Positions 23,502-36,018 of a DNA stretch of 64,000 nucleotides are shown piece after piece (positions within the stretch are counted from its first letter, which is position 1; every line of letters begins with the position of its first letter). The DNA comes from Malania oleifera. Its lineage: Eukaryota; Streptophyta; Magnoliopsida; Santalales; Ximeniaceae. The stretch spans positions 107,493,988 through 107,557,987 of the forward strand of contig NC_080423.1 in assembly GCF_029873635.1 (NCBI RefSeq). The letters are read 5' to 3'. Below the pieces are notes generated by a model. The model ran no database searches. It was not told where the DNA came from and saw only the letters and a program-made list of their open reading frames with translations. Position numbers and translations under genes: made by a program.

Positions 23502-26500
23502 AAGTTATATGAACTCTAAAATTACCACAATGCACACACATCAGGCTATTCAACTTACTGTGCATGATGTGATGCTCTTACATAATATTACAAGGGGCTA
23601 TGTGAAGGAAGCCAATGAACAGTGGCTGTGCAGTGTTAATTTTATTCATATGCGAAGCTCTTTATATACACTTACAGAGGGAATCAAAAAAGAGAATAAA
23701 AAATGGTTACAAAATAGAAAGTTGCAAAACAGAAAAAAAGAATATTTAGCTGGGTTTGTTATAACTGTTGATACGTCCCCTCGAGTCCAAAGGGGTGTCA
23801 ACCACTTTGAGACTCATTGTAAAGTGAAGGAATTTGTCTGAAACCAGTGGCTTGGTAAGAATGTCTGCAAGTTGATCGTTGGTGCTGCAAAAAGAAATTC
23901 TGAGGCTGTTGGCAGCAACACGATCCCGAACAAAATGGTAGTCAATGTCCATATGCTTCGTTTTTGAGTGAAAAATAGGATTTGCATAGAGGTAAGTAGC
24001 ACCAAGATTGTCACACTAGAGTGTAGGTGCTTGGGGTAAAAATATGCCAAGTTCCTTGAGAAGAGATTGGAGCCAAATTAGCTCAGCGGCAGAGGATGCC
24101 AAGGATTTGTATTCAGCCTCAGTAGATGATCTAGCAACAGATTTTTGTTTCTTAGAGCCCCATGAGATGAGATGGTTGCCAAGAAAAATGCAAAAGCCAC
24201 TTGTTGATCGACGATCATTTGGACAGCCACCCCAATCGGCATCAGAATAAGCTTGAAGAACAGGGCCTGAGTGAGAGGTAAAAAATAGTCCATGATTGAT
24301 GGTGCCCTTGAGATATCGTAAGACACGTTTGAGTGCACTCCAATGGGTAAGTTTGGGAGAATGCATGAATTGACAAAGTTTGTTCACTGCAAAGGAGATA
24401 TCTGGCCGAGTGAAGATGAGGTATTGGAGACCTCCAACAAGACTTCTGTAGAGGATTGGATCATCAAAGTCAGGTGAATCAAATTTGGAGAGCTTGAGTG
24501 AAGCGGCCATAGGTGAGGACATGGGTTTGCATTGGAGCATGTTGCTGCGGGTGAGGAGGTTGTTGATGTATTTTCGCTGGGAAATGAACAGTCCAGCCGT
24601 AGTTTGATCAATCTCAAAGGCCCAAAAAGAAGGATAAATTGCCAAGATCTCGAACAGGAAAGGCCTTGCTCATGGCAGCAATTAGTGTGTTAATAGTTGA
24701 GGAATTTGATGCAGTAATGACAAGATCATCAACATAGACAAGCAAAAAAATTGTAGCAGCTGGGGTGTTGAAGATGAAAAGGGAGGGATTAGCTTTGGAA
24801 ACTTGAAAACCCAAGAACTGAGCTGATCAAACCAAGCCCTTGGAGCCTGGTTTAATCCATAGAGAGCTTTGTGAAGCTTACAGACATAGGTAGGATGAGC
24901 AGGATCCACAAAACCCTGAGGTTGTTGCATGTAAACATCATCTGTGAGATTTCCATGTAAGAATGCATTTTCAATGTCAAGTTGGCGTAATGGCCAGTGC
25001 TGAGACACAACGACGCTGAAAAGAACCGTCGGCATTGGTCTTGGTTCGATAAACCCAGCGACAACCAAGGATGTTGAAAGAGGGATCTGGTGGGACAAGC
25101 GACCAAGTACAAGTGCGGGTTAAAGCATCAAATTCGTGAGCCATTGCTGCACGCCACTGGGAAAATTTTGAGGCGACTGTGTAGCTTGAGGGGTCGTCGG
25201 GAATAGGAACTGTGGTGAGGAGGCATTGACGAGCTGGGTAGGGTACGGTGCCATCAGAGAATACTTTGGGGCGGGAGGAATTAGTTTGGGAACGAGTGAT
25301 GATGGGAGATCGAGGAGGGATGAGGATGGGTGGAGCAACAGGGGGGTTGGAGGGTGAGGGGGAAACATGAGTTGAAGAGTTCGGGGAAGATGAATTAGGG
25401 CTTGAGGTGGGAGCTGGGCCAAGTATAGATGGAGATGAGGCGGAAGATGGGGTGACAGGTTGCAATAGCGGGGCTGGGCCAAGAAGAGAGGGAGAAAGAA
25501 TGGGTAAAGGGCCTGGAGGGGTTGAGGTGGGCTGGGTAGGGATTGTGGGCTGAGAGTGAGCGAGAGGAAAAGATGATTCATCAAAGGTGACATCACGGGA
25601 AATGTAGAGTATATTATTTGAAAGATTGAGACATTTGTAACCCTTGTGAGAGGAGCTGTAGCCAAGAAATAAACAAGGAGTGGACCTAAAATTAAATTTG
25701 TTAGGGAGATATGGGCGAAAATTGGGCCAGTAGAGACAAGCAAAGACCTTCAAAAAATTGTAATCAGGGTCATGATTAAACACCATTGAAAAAGGGGAGC
25801 GATGGTTTAGGGTGGGGGTGGGAAGACGGTTAATCAAGTAAACAACAGTCTTGAAGGCATCAGCCCAATAAGTGAAGGGAAGTGACGCTTGGGCCAAGAG
25901 AGTAAGCCCAGTGTCAACAATGTGGCGATGTTTTCGCTCAATGAGTCCATTTTGTTGATGAGTGTGAGGACAAGAGAGACGATGCTGAATGCACAATTTT
26001 TGACACAGAGGATACATGTTTAAATTCACCACCACCATCAGTTTGGAGTGTAATTAATTTCGTGTTAAACAGTCGCTCAACAAAGGGTAAGAATTTGGAA
26101 AATATTTGAATGACATCAGATTTTTGTTTAATAGGAAATAGCCACGTGAAACGAGAATAGTGATCAACAAAAGAAACATAATATTTGTAACCCAAACGAG
26201 ATACAAAGGGGGATGGGCCCCAAAGATTAGAACAAACTAATGCAAGGGGCCGCTGATAGACAGTCTGACTGGGGGGAAAGGGGAGTTGGTGGGACTTTGC
26301 AAGGGGACAAGCTGGACATAAGAGGGAGCCTTTAGAGGTGCAATACTTCAAGCAGTTGGTGTGTAGAACGCGACGAACGAGAGCTAAGGAGGGATGACCC
26401 AGTCGATGATGCCATTGTTGGAGGGAGGTGTGCTGACTGACATAAGTGGAAGGAGAGGATGGCGGAATGGGAGGAAAAACATAGAGTCCGTCACGAGTTG

Positions 26501-29497
26501 GCCCGGTGAGGAGGATTTGCTTCGTCTGCGAGTCCTTGATAGAAAAATGAGAAGAATGGAATTCAAAAAAGCAGTTATTATCAATTCAGAATTGAAGGAC
26601 TAAAATGAGATTCTTGGTGATAGATGGAACATGAAGAGATTTTTGAGAATAAAGGGAGAAGAAGGAGAAAGAGAGGAGTCACCGAAATTGTGAATTGGAA
26701 GTCCCAAGCCATTTCCAACCTTGATGGTGTCAGCACCATGGTGTTGTTCAGCAGAGAGGTTCAGATTCGATAAATCATGGGTAATATGGTGAGTGGCAGC
26801 AGAGTCAGGATACCATATATTGTCTGAAGGTGAATCTGAGGCAGTGAAATTTGCTGAGAAGTTGCCATGAGGTGAGTCATATTGAAAGGCATGATTGAAT
26901 CTGTTTCGGCACTGAAGTGCCATATGCCCAAGCTTGTTGCAGATCTGGCATGTTGGGCGAGCGGTGGAGAATTGCTGGGATAAGTGGCTAACAGTATTGC
27001 GAGCTCCATGATTGTGAGAGAAATGTCTCCCACGGCCATGACCATGTCTACTAGCACGATGAAAGGGGCGACCTCGTGAACCAGCAGCAGAGGTGAAATT
27101 TACAGAGAGTTCTAAAGACTGAGGTGTGACTGTGGAGACATGGGAAAGACGATTTTCATGGATGAGAAGTAGTTGATATAGTTCATGAGTGGACACGGGA
27201 TCAGCTCTGGTGGTAATGGAAGTGACGAAGGATTCATAGGAGGGACCAAGACCATTTAAAATGTATGAGACCAGCTCTTTGTCAGAAAATGGATTCCCAG
27301 TTGCAGCGATGGAATCAGCAAGACACCGAACTTTGCCAAAAAGTCTGAGATGGATAGGTCCCCGCGAGAAAGATTGGTGAGTTGAAATCTGACCTGAAAC
27401 TCTCTGGCTTTTGAGTGAGAGGAGAACATGGTAGAGAGAGAGCACCAAAGATCTCGAGAGGTTGAGGAAGAGAGTACATGGCCAAGAATAGAGTCAGAGA
27501 GTAAGGAGAACAGAACACTGAGAACCAGCTGATCAGTGCATCGCCAGGCCAAGTATGTAGGATTAGATCTGGGTGGTTGTCCGGCAGAGTCAGGGAGAAA
27601 TTCCGACAGAGAGGAGGTTGATCCATCAACATAGGAGAAGAGATCTTGGCCCCATAGATATGCTGTAATCTGAGCTTTCCAGAGAAGATAGTTTTTTGTG
27701 GTGAGTTTGGTTGTGATGATGTGAGAGAGAGAAGAAGCTGAGGGAGATGCAGGGATAGAAGAAGAAGAGGATAGCTCCATGGATCTCGACTGCTCTGATA
27801 CCATGAAGGAAGCCAATGAACAGTGGCTGTGCAGTGTTAATTTTATTCATATGCGAAGCTCTTTATATACACTTACAGAGGGAATAAAAAAAGAGAATAA
27901 AAAATGGTTACAAAACAGAAAGTTGCAAAACAGAAAAAAAGAATATTTACCTGGGTTTGTTATAACTGTTGATACTATGGGTATGAACAAGGATTCAAGC
28001 AGTGAATCAACCAAAGCAACTCAAATGAAGAGGGCATTTTTTTTTATTTTTTATAATGGAATTAAGAAACTAGAATTTGAAAATAATTAATTTTCTTAAT
28101 CATTTAAAAATTTAACAAGATAAATGGGAGAATTTTGGTTACTTTACCAAAGACTTTAAGCACAACTCGCAATGAGTCAGCTTATTCATGCAAATTTCTC
28201 CAGATAACTCCAATTCCTCAAATCCTCACAAACAGCTTACAAACAGTATGCCTGAATCTCGCACTAGCAGGAAAATGCAGCAATGGAGTCTAAATCTTGA
28301 TGCTGCTGTGACAATTGACTCTCCAAAATGGTGATGGTAGAGTGGCAGCCCAATCTCTAGCAATCGTGATCAAAATATTGAGCAGGTTTGCAAAATATCA
28401 TGTCTGGGATCAAAATGTTACGCCGCAGGTCAAAATCTTTGGAACAAAAACTAAAATCTCGTAGGTGAAACCAATTTGTTGCAAGTCTGGAAGATGCAGG
28501 AGAATCTGGAACTGTGTCAGGTGTGTCATCGGCGTGTGGGTGCGTGTGTTACCAGTGGCGGCATGTGATCTTCCAGCTGGTGGTAGATCGAAGGGTGGTG
28601 ATTTTCAGTGGTGGTGACAGTCCGAAGAAAAAACAACAGGAAGTTAGGGATTTCGAAGGGACGACAGCTGGAGCATCTTCAGTTTGCTCGTGGGGCCTCT
28701 CTCATGGTTGGATGGCTATGAAATTTTAGGGGAGGACCTTTGGTGGTGTCTGCTTTGATGTTGATGGAGGTGTGATGAAGTAATTCCTGAAAGTTAGTGT
28801 TCAAAATTGAGAGGCACGACTATAATTTTTCTCGGAAAGTTGCAGGTGATGAAGCAATAAACAGTTTGGCACGTGGTGATTTTGGTTTCTTGACTCGTAC
28901 CAAATTGTATGCAGAACAGCAATAAACAGAGAGAGAATAGAGTGAGAGAAACATAGGGAAGTAGAGAAGAAGAACAAGGGAGAAGAAGAGAACATCTGCA
29001 GGACAGAGCAGAGTTAGAGCTAGAACAGAGACTGAGAGACAGAAAGAGGATAAAGGAAGGAGAAAGAGAAGAAAGAAGAAGATAGGAGGAAGGAGGATGA
29101 AAAAGGCTGCAGGACAGAACATAGAGCCAGAACAGAGGGAGAGACAGAAAGAGGAGAAAGGAAGGAGGAGAAGAAAGAAGAAGAAAGGAGGAGGAAGGCG
29201 GAAGGGGAAGAGAGAGAGAGAGGGCGAGCAATTCCGTACTCAAATCTGATAACTGTTCTTATACAACTCACAAACTAAGCACTTATATCTACTACTAAAA
29301 CACATAGAAACATAAAACCCTAACATAACAGGAATTACGCAATACAAACAAAAATCTAATACATGCATAGCTTCCTAAATCTATGCCTAAAATAAGTATT
29401 CTGAATGGGTGACCTAAATGATGTAGGTGATCCTCTGCCAGATAAACTTCTAAACGAATCTAGATTAGACCAGACATCCATTTTTAAAATTTTAACA
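23502..29497. repeat. Repeat R1 copy 1, probably LTR-like, split by the young Copia element
   Basis: The parts 23502-23602 and 27980-about 29290 match 42209-43616 and its continuation. A purine-rich stretch (28910-29225) with AGAGAGAAGAAGAAC-type phrases and CTGCAGGACAGA repeated about 110 bp apart is shared. At its right edge TTTTAACA (to 29497) followed by CTCCCTTTT looks like a minus-strand LTR start beside a polypurine tract, so R1 may be part of an LTR. Open frames across the purine run are low-complexity. Confidence 0.6.
23603..27974 (-). mobile_element. Ty1/Copia element with 171-bp LTRs, broken, young
   Basis: LTRs 23603-23773 and 27804-27974 differ at 3 of 171 positions. The target duplication CTATG lies at 23598-23602 and 27975-27979. 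In element orientation the LTR starts TATCAAC and ends CTTCA, so the ends are TA...CA rather than TG...CA. The primer site TGGTATCAGAGC directly follows the 5' LTR. Parts in order: gag (about 27780-26900) with zinc knuckle CQICNKLGH; protease with PDSAATHH (about 26810); GAG-pre-integrase and integrase (about 26360-25750); reverse transcriptase with [10 protein letters not shown] (about 24840) and YVDD (about 24735); RNase H with SDADW and SSTEAEY (about 24250-24090). It is broken, with roughly four to six interruptions. Confidence 0.93.
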
Positions 29498-29935
29498 CTC
29501 CCTTTTCAATCAGCTTTAAGTAATTGTATAATATCAATTAACTCAGGGTGTTGAGAACAAAAAATAGACTCATTTGTTTAGAAAAAGAACAGACTTGGGA
29601 GGAGGGACAATCTTGTCTTTTCAAAAGAGTTGCCCCTTCCATTCCATCTGTCAATAGTATAATGTTATGGACTAGCCATAGGATCTAACAACAATGGTTT
29701 AAAACTAGCCATTGGAAGTACTTGCGTCAATTATATCTTCCTTTATCATGGTGCCTTCAAGAGTTTAAAACTCCAGACTGTATGTGGAGCTAGTGTGGGG
29801 TTGCTTTGGTTCAATTAGTATGTGCATAGCATGGATAAATACCTTGAATTCATAAATAATGAGAGAGAATTGTGGAAATTTTGCGTATAGGACTTGGAAA
29901 CAATAAAGCTGTAAATAGGGTGTAGATTTTTTAGG
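29498..29935. other. Intergenic sequence
   Basis: Apart from the purine/pyrimidine edge at 29498-29506, no feature was recognised. Confidence 0.4.
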
Positions 29936-31316
29936 GAGTAAAAGCTAGAGAAAGGAAGAGTAAGGACTTAGGAAATGTAAAATTTATAAAAAGTGAGGAT
30001 GATATTGTCTTGGTTAAGGATGAAGACATTAAAGAAAGATGACGAAGTTACTTTAGGAAGTCTTTTAATGAAAATTAAATAGAAGACTTAAACTTAGATT
30101 TGACAAATGAGGAAAAGACTAAAAATATGAGATTTGTCCGCAAAATTAGAGTTAATGAAGTTAAGTTTGCACTAAAAAAGAAAAAAAATGGGATAGCTAT
30201 AGGACCGGATGACATTCCAATTGATGTTTGATGATTCTTAGGTGATAACGGAATTATAATTTTAACTAATTTATCTAATACAATTATAAAAACTAAGAAA
30301 ATGTCAGATGAATGGAGGAAAAACACTTTAATACCTATATACAAAAATAAAGTAGATATTCAAAATTGTAATAACTATCGTGGAATTAAACTTATGAGTC
30401 AAACGATGACACTTTGGGAAATAGTAGTTGAACCAAGATTAAGGTTAAAAACAAAGTCTCAAAAAATCAATTTGGTTTTACGCCTAGGAGATCTACCATA
30501 GAAACTATATATCCTTTAAGGAGATTAATGGAAATGTTTAGGGAAAAGAATAGGGACTTGCATATGATATTTATTGACCTAGAGAAAGCATATGATAGGA
30601 TAACTAGGGAAGTTCTATGGTAGGTTTAGAAAAAAAGGGTGTATGTAGTAGGTATGCCGATGTCATTAAGGATATGTATGATGGGGTAATGACTAGTGTA
30701 AGGACTATAGATAGAGAAACTAGAGAATTTTCGATTACCATAGGTGTACATCAAGGATCTGCTTTAAGTCCTCATCTCTTTGCTTTAGTGATGGACCAAT
30801 TGACTAAGAGGATTCAAAATGAGGTTCCATGGTGTATGTTTTTTTGCGGATGATATTGTATTAACTAATGAAACTACAGGCATACTAGAGGCTGAGTTAG
30901 AATTATGGAGAAAAATTTTGCAATCTAGAGGCTTTATGATAAGTAGGAATAAAACAGAATATATTAAATGTAATTTCAGTAATGGATGAGTGGTATAACA
31001 TTGAAAGATAAATTAAGGAATGAACGTATTCGCGGTACGTTACGTGTAGCTCCTATAGAAGATAAGTGAGGAACGACTCATATGGTATGGACACTTGTAA
31101 CGTAGGCCACATAGTACGCTAGTAAGAAATAGTGAGTTAGTTACTGTGGGGTGCAGTAGAAGGGGTAGGGTTAGACCTAAAATAATTTTGAATGAGATAG
31201 TGAGTAAGTATTTAATAGGGCCCTAAATCTGTCAAAAGAAATGGTGCATGATTGCATAAATTGGCAGAAAAGGATTTATATAGTGGGACTTAAGGCTTGG
31301 TTTTGTTGTTGTTGTA
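29936..31316 (+). mobile_element. RTE-type LINE, 5'-truncated, inactive
   Basis: A non-LTR reverse transcriptase is visible: NNYRGIKLM near 30375, DLHMIFIDLEKAYDR near 30555, GVHQGSALSPHLFALVMD near 30750 and a FADDIVL catalytic box near 30845 in a different frame. The 3' end AGTGGGACTTAAGGCTTGG with TTG repeats lies at about 31285-31316, as in plant RTE elements. There are several stops and at least one frameshift, for example just before FADD. The endonuclease part is missing. Confidence 0.85.
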
Positions 31317-31601
31317 TTTTTGAGGAAGTAATGTAAACAGCAACCAAACCAATAATAATGTAATAGCGCCAAGAGAGCAGAAAGATTAATGTGTCAGCCA
31401 TCTGAATTGCTTGCTGTTTGCCCACTTGATGGAAAGTTGTTTGCAAGGCATTGTATGAGTTATTGCCACAGTTGACAGTATACCCAAAAGCATTGCTTTA
31501 GCATTTTCAATTATGCTCTTTCGTTTCTTATTTCATCATTTTTGTAATACAAATACCTGCAATCATTTATGGCCTCTTTTTTTTTCCTCACTCTCTGTCA
31601 G

Positions 31602-32331
31602 GGCTGCTTTTAGGGAGTCTTCTATGTTTTGCTGTAGAGGATGGTTTGTATTTTGTATATGGGAAGCTTGAAAATGCTGTTTTACATTACCTTGGAAAGG
31701 TAAATCAAGTGCTTATAACGAGTTCCTATTCAGTCCAAGTTTATAGTTATGCAGAAAAATTAGAAAACAGTTCAAATTTCTTTGATTTTTTTTTTAACGT
31801 AAAACATTGGAAATTAAGGTGGAATACAAGGTTAATATTTGTAAATCTTTGGAGAACTTAAGATGCCAGTTGAGAACAGTTTCCTGTGAATGAATGGGCC
31901 CTCAGTTTCTTAACCCTTCCCTTGTTCTGGAAGTTTATCGCCATCCCTCATGTCAATGAAGGTTTATGTCTACAGTTTTCCTTTGCAATTTGTGTCCTCA
32001 CTCAATCTTGCAGGGAAAATTATATATTGTTCAGGCGTGCTTAATTGATTACATAAGGCTGCTAGCTTGAATTTGTGTTTTCAGATCTTGTTCCAGCATA
32101 TATGCATTTCGGCATTCGATCTCCTTCAAGAATAGATGATTTGGTAAGCATCCATTATCACATCTGGAGATTTCATGAAAGAAATTAAACCAGTGATTGA
32201 GATGTCTGGTTCAACTTATTCTGTGCAGAACCTCTTGCGATATTGAGATGGATGATTCAACTTATTCTCCGTCAAGGTCTCTGGATATTATATTCTCTGC
32301 AAAACCCCTTCAAGCTAAATTGCGTTTGAAG
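31602..32331 (+). pseudogene. Three exon-like segments of an unrecognised gene
   Basis: Segments bounded by good splice signals: 31602-31699 (after CTGTCAG, before GTAAAT; reads GSLLCFAVEDGLYFVYG), 32085-32143 (after TTTTCAG, before GTAAGC; reads LVPAYMHFGIRSPSRIDDL) and 32229-32331 (after TGTGCAG, before GTGACA; reads CDIEMDDSTYSPSRSLD). Each is open in one frame, but the phases at both junctions do not agree, so they do not make a continuous protein as read. They could be relics of a gene split by nearby insertions, or chance. No family was recognised. Confidence 0.3.
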
Positions 32332-32908
32332 GTGACAATGTTGACAATTGTAGCCCATACCCATACATGGACGTCGAATAATGACATTACTGGTATATTT
32401 TTAACTTATATATTATACATTACATTATATTGTTTTTTTTGAAATTTTGGTGGGTGCTTACCTCCATTGCATTACACTTAGGTCTGCCCTGTGGATTTTG
32501 AATCATTTAAGTTTAAATTGTGTGGGTTCGAACAACATACAGTACAAAATTAAATCGAAGTTAAAATTTAAGCATTAATTATGAATGAAAATTTTGTTTT
32601 TCACCCGCCTTGAGGGTTGTGGTTAAGAATGTTGCATACAAAGAAATAAATATAGCAAACAGTATTATTTATTATGAAAATCAAGTTGTTTTGGCATCCA
32701 CATCCAAACCACTTGATATGATCCACACAACAACATCTACATCCAAACCACTCTGCACACGGTAACATTGATATATGAGTACATCATCAGTGCCACATAT
32801 ACATGTGGGATGCAAGAAGTACTTCAATATGTAAAACAAACATTTATTATATATATATATAGAAAATATTTGCTTCTCTTGTACTCAAAGAGCAAGCTCA
32901 TGCGTGCA
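32332..32908. other. Intergenic sequence
   Basis: AT-rich. It includes a short imperfect repeat of ACATCCAAACCA at 32700 and 32740. No gene seen. Confidence 0.4.
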
Positions 32909-33907
32909 TCATGCATCTGCTAGTGTGAAATATGCATTAAGGGTAGGACTGGCACCAGTGCTAATTGACGCAGTTGACACACATCCATTCCATACAGAAG
33001 TGTTGTTTTCTGCAGATACATCCAATTGTTTATTAATTGCATCCCAAACGGTGTCATTGTTGAAGTGATTAGCTTCGTGAATCTCAGTATACACCTGTAA
33101 GCATGAAGTACAATAAGATTTTTATGGTGGATATTGGTTATAAATTCATTGGCTACGTATGAAATACCTAGTGGGACAATCCTCACAGTGTTATTCACTT
33201 AAATACAAGTTTGAACCCACAAGGAGTTGAAGCCAAGATGTTAGCCTAGTTAGCGTATATATATAGTGCAGATAGAATCGATGAATGCATAACTATGTGT
33301 AAATAATTAGAAAAATACGATAGCTTGATTTTAGGACTTTCATGTGCAAGTTTCGTGTTCAATTCTTTGGAAAGAGTGGAAAAGGACAAGAATGGGATGA
33401 AGTATGGGTTACTTCCCATTTTGTAACTTAGGTTTAATTATAAACCCCTAATTGACTGTATATATAATGAATTCTATGCATCCAAGCCAAATTAAAGTGC
33501 ACATGCCTATGCGCACGTACCTTGTTGACTGCTTTTCCATCCCAACTCACGTTGTACCAAGCTAGCATGATGTCGCACTCATCTCGTTGGGCATTCTTGC
33601 CACGGTACACAACAGCAGTGCCTTTGGTTCTTCCCTGCATGAATATAGCGGTCTGTCCATTCTCAATGTCTTTGAAGGAAGGATGCACATCGGGAACGTC
33701 CCAAACATGGTACCCAACATAGGTCACAGTGTCTCCGGTGAGGTTGTGAACTAGACACACTGTGAACACTCCACCACCTATACTTAGACGGGTCGCTGCC
33801 TTTGCTCGATCTCTCTGCGTGATCGTCTTTCCAACATGCTCTGGAAGTCCTTCCAAAGTTGAGTCAGTGATGGCCTTTCCAAGGACTTTGGAATACTCCG
33901 CGGCCAT
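32909..33907 (-). CDS. 23 kDa jasmonate-induced-protein-like gene, copy A (intact)
   Basis: Two exons read in phase 0: 33907-33521 (129 codons, donor AAG|GTACGT) and 33094-32909 (61 codons and stop, acceptor CTTACAG), giving 190 residues. The order of conserved stretches fits the 23 kDa jasmonate-induced protein family known from barley: a NLTGDT segment, WDVPDVHPSFKDIENGQ (residues about 69-85), VVYRGKN (99-105), CDIMLAW (111-117), VYTEI at the start of exon 2, and WNGCVST near the C-terminus. The family is linked to jasmonate and stress responses; its biochemical role is not settled. No signal peptide or membrane segment is seen. No break is apparent. A TATATA stretch lies about 55-60 bp upstream of the ATG. 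The family name is by remembered pattern, not by a search. Confidence 0.75.
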
Positions 33908-35341
33908 TACAGCGTTTGGATTGGTTGCTAGTCATATGATACGCGCGTAATTTGAAACGTCTTAGTATATATGTCGATAGGCATACAATAATTACACACA
34001 CATGCCATACAATTTAAATCATCCACTATTTTTTATATAATAGTATTATACACAATACAATATACACAAATATAAGTGTGTGATATTTAGGAGGTAAGTA
34101 TGGCATTTTTGCATATTATGTGTTATATATAGAGTATAAATTTTTTAGAGTTGTTAAGTTATAATGTGACATTTTATTAAGCAAAGAATATACAACAAGA
34201 GAAAAAGATAGGTGAGTATACGAACAGTAAGATAGGCCATTGAAGGAAAACGAATGTAATGGGCCAAACTATCTTATAAATGGCTTGGCTAGTCCTCAAA
34301 GGACTCTAGGAGAGAATTGTCCTAAAAATTAACTAGTGTTAATTTCTTTAGATAATTGGATGATGTGTTATTTTTATGACACAAACATGTGATTTATGGA
34401 ATTAATATTAAAAGTATAAATTAATTCTCTCATATTGAAAAATTCATATATAGAACAATGGAACATACGCATCTTATAAAACTAAATACTATGAAATATT
34501 TATATATGTTTTTACTAAGCAACTATAAAATATTTATAAAAATTAAAGAATTTATTCCATAAATATTTTTCCAAAAAATATTCATAATTTTGAAGAACAC
34601 CTTACGTATAGTTATCACATAATAAACGTTTCGCCTGCACATACCTGTCACTTACAAAACCTGTGTAGACACACAATAATTGAATAGAATAAATTTCATT
34701 TGATTTTTTTCATGGCGACAATGATCTCAAATATCAAGCACCCACATAAAATGAATTAAACAATTAAATTTGACAAGTAAATATAAATATATTAATAATA
34801 AAGAAACAAGAAATTTCATTCTAGGAACAAATTATTCGATACATACTTGCAACTATATGAACTACAAACTTGAGAAAGTGATCAGCTTGCAAAGTTGGAA
34901 CTTGCTCTGCTGCTTAAATAGAGGGGAGGGTGGCTGGGTGTCCTGGCTTAATATTAACGAAGCAGTTTGGTTCGGACCTACGAGCCTGAGGCTTGTGGGC
35001 TCTTTTTCAAAAGGTTGTATGACTTTTTTCACGCCCCCTTTTTTGGAACGTGAAGAGATTTTAGGAAACAAAGTTAAGAAAGGGCGGGAGAGGCTAATGG
35101 TAAAGGGCGAATTTCTTCTAAAATAAAATTTTATGTTCATAAAAGAAAAAATTCTTCCAGGAAAAGGGACTAAACTCATATCAACGAAAATGTAATTTTC
35201 CTATTGCTCAAGAAATTTTAGGACATGTTTAATTGTGAAAAGTAATTTTTATTTTTTAATTTGAAAGTATGACAAAAATGTTTCATTGTTTTTCAATATT
35301 TTAAACATTTACATGGAAGAAACTAACAAAGATTTAGTTTT
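33908..35341. other. AT-rich intergenic sequence
   Basis: Contains the copy A promoter side (33908-34000). No transposon ends or convincing exons were seen; open frames near 34770-35179 overlap on both strands and look like chance. Confidence 0.4.
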
Positions 35342-35344
35342 TTA

Positions 35345-36015
35345 GGGCCTATTTGGTATTGTTGTTATTTTCTGTTTTCTATTTTTTCACAGTGAAGAAA
35401 TAGATTATAGAAATGTGTTTGTTTACGTTGTTAATTTTCTATTTCTATTATCGGTTTTCAACTGCTTGCTAAAAAATTGAAAATTATATTTTATGATTTG
35501 TAGTTGTTTTGGCAATCTGTTGTTAGAAATTTTAATATTCAAAAATAGTTCTTTTGGATTAAACTATTCATTTTATACACTTTTAAATTAAAATCAAAAT
35601 TAAATGATCATATGAATTTAAATATAATTAAAAGGAAAATATACGTAAATTTTAAAAAATAGTAATAAAGTCAATTACAAAATAATTTTACTATTTTATC
35701 AATTGTCATGTCGAATTAAATTTTTATTGTAAAGTAAAATTTGAAACGAAAACAATTAAAGTAAATTAATTATAATAAATTTTATTCATATTATAGTAAT
35801 TTTTTAACGTGTACTCTATGTAATTTTATTATTTTAATTATTTTTATGATATTATTTAATTTAAAGATGAAAATGAGCATTTTTTTAATTAAAATTTTAA
35901 TTTATATTAATTTTATCAATGTTAACCAAACAATTTGTTGATTTTTAATTTTTAGTTTCTATTTCTAATTTTTGATTTTCGTTTTTCTACTTTTTGATAA
36001 TAATACCAAATGCCC
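35345..36015. mobile_element. Tourist-like (PIF/Harbinger) MITE, 671 bp
   Basis: The left end GGGCCTATTTGGTATTGTTG and the inverted right end (GGGGCATTTGGTATTATTAT when complemented) form terminal inverted repeats. Both sides carry TTA (35342-35344 and 36016-36018), the 3-bp target duplication typical of PIF/Harbinger elements. The interior is AT-rich and has no transposase. Confidence 0.75.
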
Positions 36016-36018
36016 CTT

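Noticed and set aside
28794-29271. Open frames rich in Ser, Leu and Phe, and their counterparts at 43132-43692
   Set aside because: They are translations of the purine-rich stretch of repeat R1; low complexity and present in both R1 copies.
33522-33950. Plus-strand frames opposite jasmonate-like copy A
   Set aside because: Shadow frames of the minus-strand exon 1, which has family motifs.
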